Positions 63,597-64,000 of a stretch of 64,000 nt of DNA are shown here, one piece after another. The notes under the pieces were generated by a model. That model was given only the letters and a program-made list of their open reading frames with translations, had not been told where the DNA came from and searched no databases. The translations under genes and the position numbers were made by a program. How positions within the stretch are numbered: the stretch's first letter is position 1; each line of letters opens with the position of its first letter. Source of the DNA: Ignavibacteriota bacterium (GTDB lineage: Bacteria > Bacteroidota > Ignavibacteria > UBA10030 > SZUA-254); assembly GCA_025358305.1 (NCBI GenBank), contig JANYJZ010000005.1, positions 92,271 through 156,270 of the forward strand. The letters are read 5' to 3'.

Positions 63597-64000
63597 GCTC
63601 TACCCCAACCGTCAACTTTACAAATCGTCTCCGGCGACACCTCCGGCGACGGCTCCGCCTCTTCACTTGATAACAGTGATTATGTTCGCATCGAGGAAAA
63701 ATATTCCTCGCATTTCATTGTCAACAAACGACTTGCGGAGTCCCTCAGGAAAATAGGCTACGAAGCTGACGCCGACAAGGTCTGCCGATGTCATACGACG
63801 TTCAAGGTCTACACCCCGCACTGCTCCGTGAACGGGAAAGGCCGACAAGGGAACGTTGCAATGCCGATGGAGAGCTGCTTCAACCGAATATGCGCCTTTT
63901 GTGGCAAAATTCGGCGAGATAGAGCTTTGAAGAAGCTGAAACAGGTGTTTCCAGAGGTAAAACGGCCGGTATTGCTCACCTTGACGATCGAGAATGTCCC
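63510..64000 (+). CDS. N-terminal part of a putative rolling-circle replication initiator (partial)
   Basis: An open frame from a stop at 63507-63509 to the window edge (163 codons). The later part shows a cysteine-rich segment (CRCHTTF, then CFNRICAFCGKIRRDRALK) followed by RPVLLTLTIEN. A zinc-finger-like cluster followed by a xLTLTxxN strand is the layout of motif I in HUH Rep_1 or plasmid/transposon Rep proteins. The catalytic HxH and Tyr motifs would lie beyond the edge. No ATG, GTG or TTG occurs before a GTG at 63828 and an ATG at 63861, so the true start is unclear. The N-terminal 80 codons may be non-coding. Confidence 0.5.

Noticed and set aside
63663..63848. A 61-codon minus-strand frame near the right edge
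   Set aside because: It is antisense to the Rep-like frame, which has a meaningful Cys cluster; no supporting signal.
1..64000. tRNA, rRNA and riboswitch genes
   Set aside because: No tRNA-like cloverleaf, rRNA or known riboswitch core was seen by eye in the gaps. A covariance-model search would be decisive; any hit above threshold would overturn this.

Overview
This 64-kb window is a piece of a G+C-rich (about 58% by eye) bacterial chromosome, densely packed with housekeeping genes. Family content suggests the Bacteroidota/Chlorobiota/Ignavibacteriota (FCB) group. The evidence is a bacillithiol ligase BshC, a split cytochrome b with a multihaem cytochrome c, MutS2, a stand-alone PASTA protein beside rpe, a GSI-alpha glutamine synthetase, and an Lnt/outer-membrane system that implies two membranes. 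Many starts have good Shine-Dalgarno sequences, and promoters of the form TTGNNT-N17-TATATT recur. That is unlike typical Bacteroidetes promoters, so a Chlorobi/Ignavibacteria-like lineage is the better guess. The assignment is inference; no rRNA or tRNA gene was found.

Layout. 1-3.8 kb: a coupled run of PAP2 phosphatase, lnt, threonine aldolase and thioesterase. 3.9-12.5 kb: the translation/RNA operon rimP-nusA-infB-rbfA-ribF-rpsO-pnp, without truB, followed by gpmI. 14.2-15.9 kb: bshC on the minus strand. 16.2-21.2 kb: a menaquinol:cytochrome c oxidoreductase operon (Rieske, cytochrome b, subunit IV, 8-haem cytochrome c). 21.3-27.6 kb (minus): a seven-gene nucleoside salvage operon (cdd, tdk, BMP lipoprotein, ABC ATPase, two permeases, purine nucleoside phosphorylase) from one promoter that lies almost on the first start codon. 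27.7-35.1 kb (minus): a methyltransferase with a 49-aa coupled gene, then glycosyltransferase 9, ABC exporter, metallophosphoesterase, radical SAM and nucleotidyltransferase genes. 35.2-36.8 kb: a 4 x 34-bp tandem repeat between divergent promoters, then PASTA and rpe. 36.9-38.9 kb: lrp-glnA.

39-44.2 kb: enoyl-CoA hydratase-apt, tnaA coupled to a Yip1-like membrane protein and a small zincin, then small hemerythrin and response-regulator genes. 44.3-47.9 kb (minus): M28 peptidase, beta-propeller and exported PrxQ-like peroxiredoxin. 48-51.2 kb (minus): glyoxylate bypass aceB-aceA. 51.5-55.0 kb (minus): a metal-uptake operon (His-rich exported protein, outer-membrane protein, binding protein, permease) with no ATPase gene. 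55.1-63.5 kb: SDR, yqeY, cvpA, mutS2, accC, accB and purL, the last four coupled or closely spaced. The final 0.5 kb changes character and holds the N-terminal part of a reading frame resembling a rolling-circle replication initiator, which runs off the window and is the main sign of a mobile element.

The genes describe a respiring heterotroph that uses acetate or fatty acids through the glyoxylate shunt, salvages nucleosides, makes bacillithiol and has a lipoprotein-bearing outer membrane. Points worth a second look are the Rep-like edge, the tandem-repeat array, the five-fold repeated cytochrome domains, the promoter-plus-hairpin leader of rimP, and the ATPase-less metal operon.
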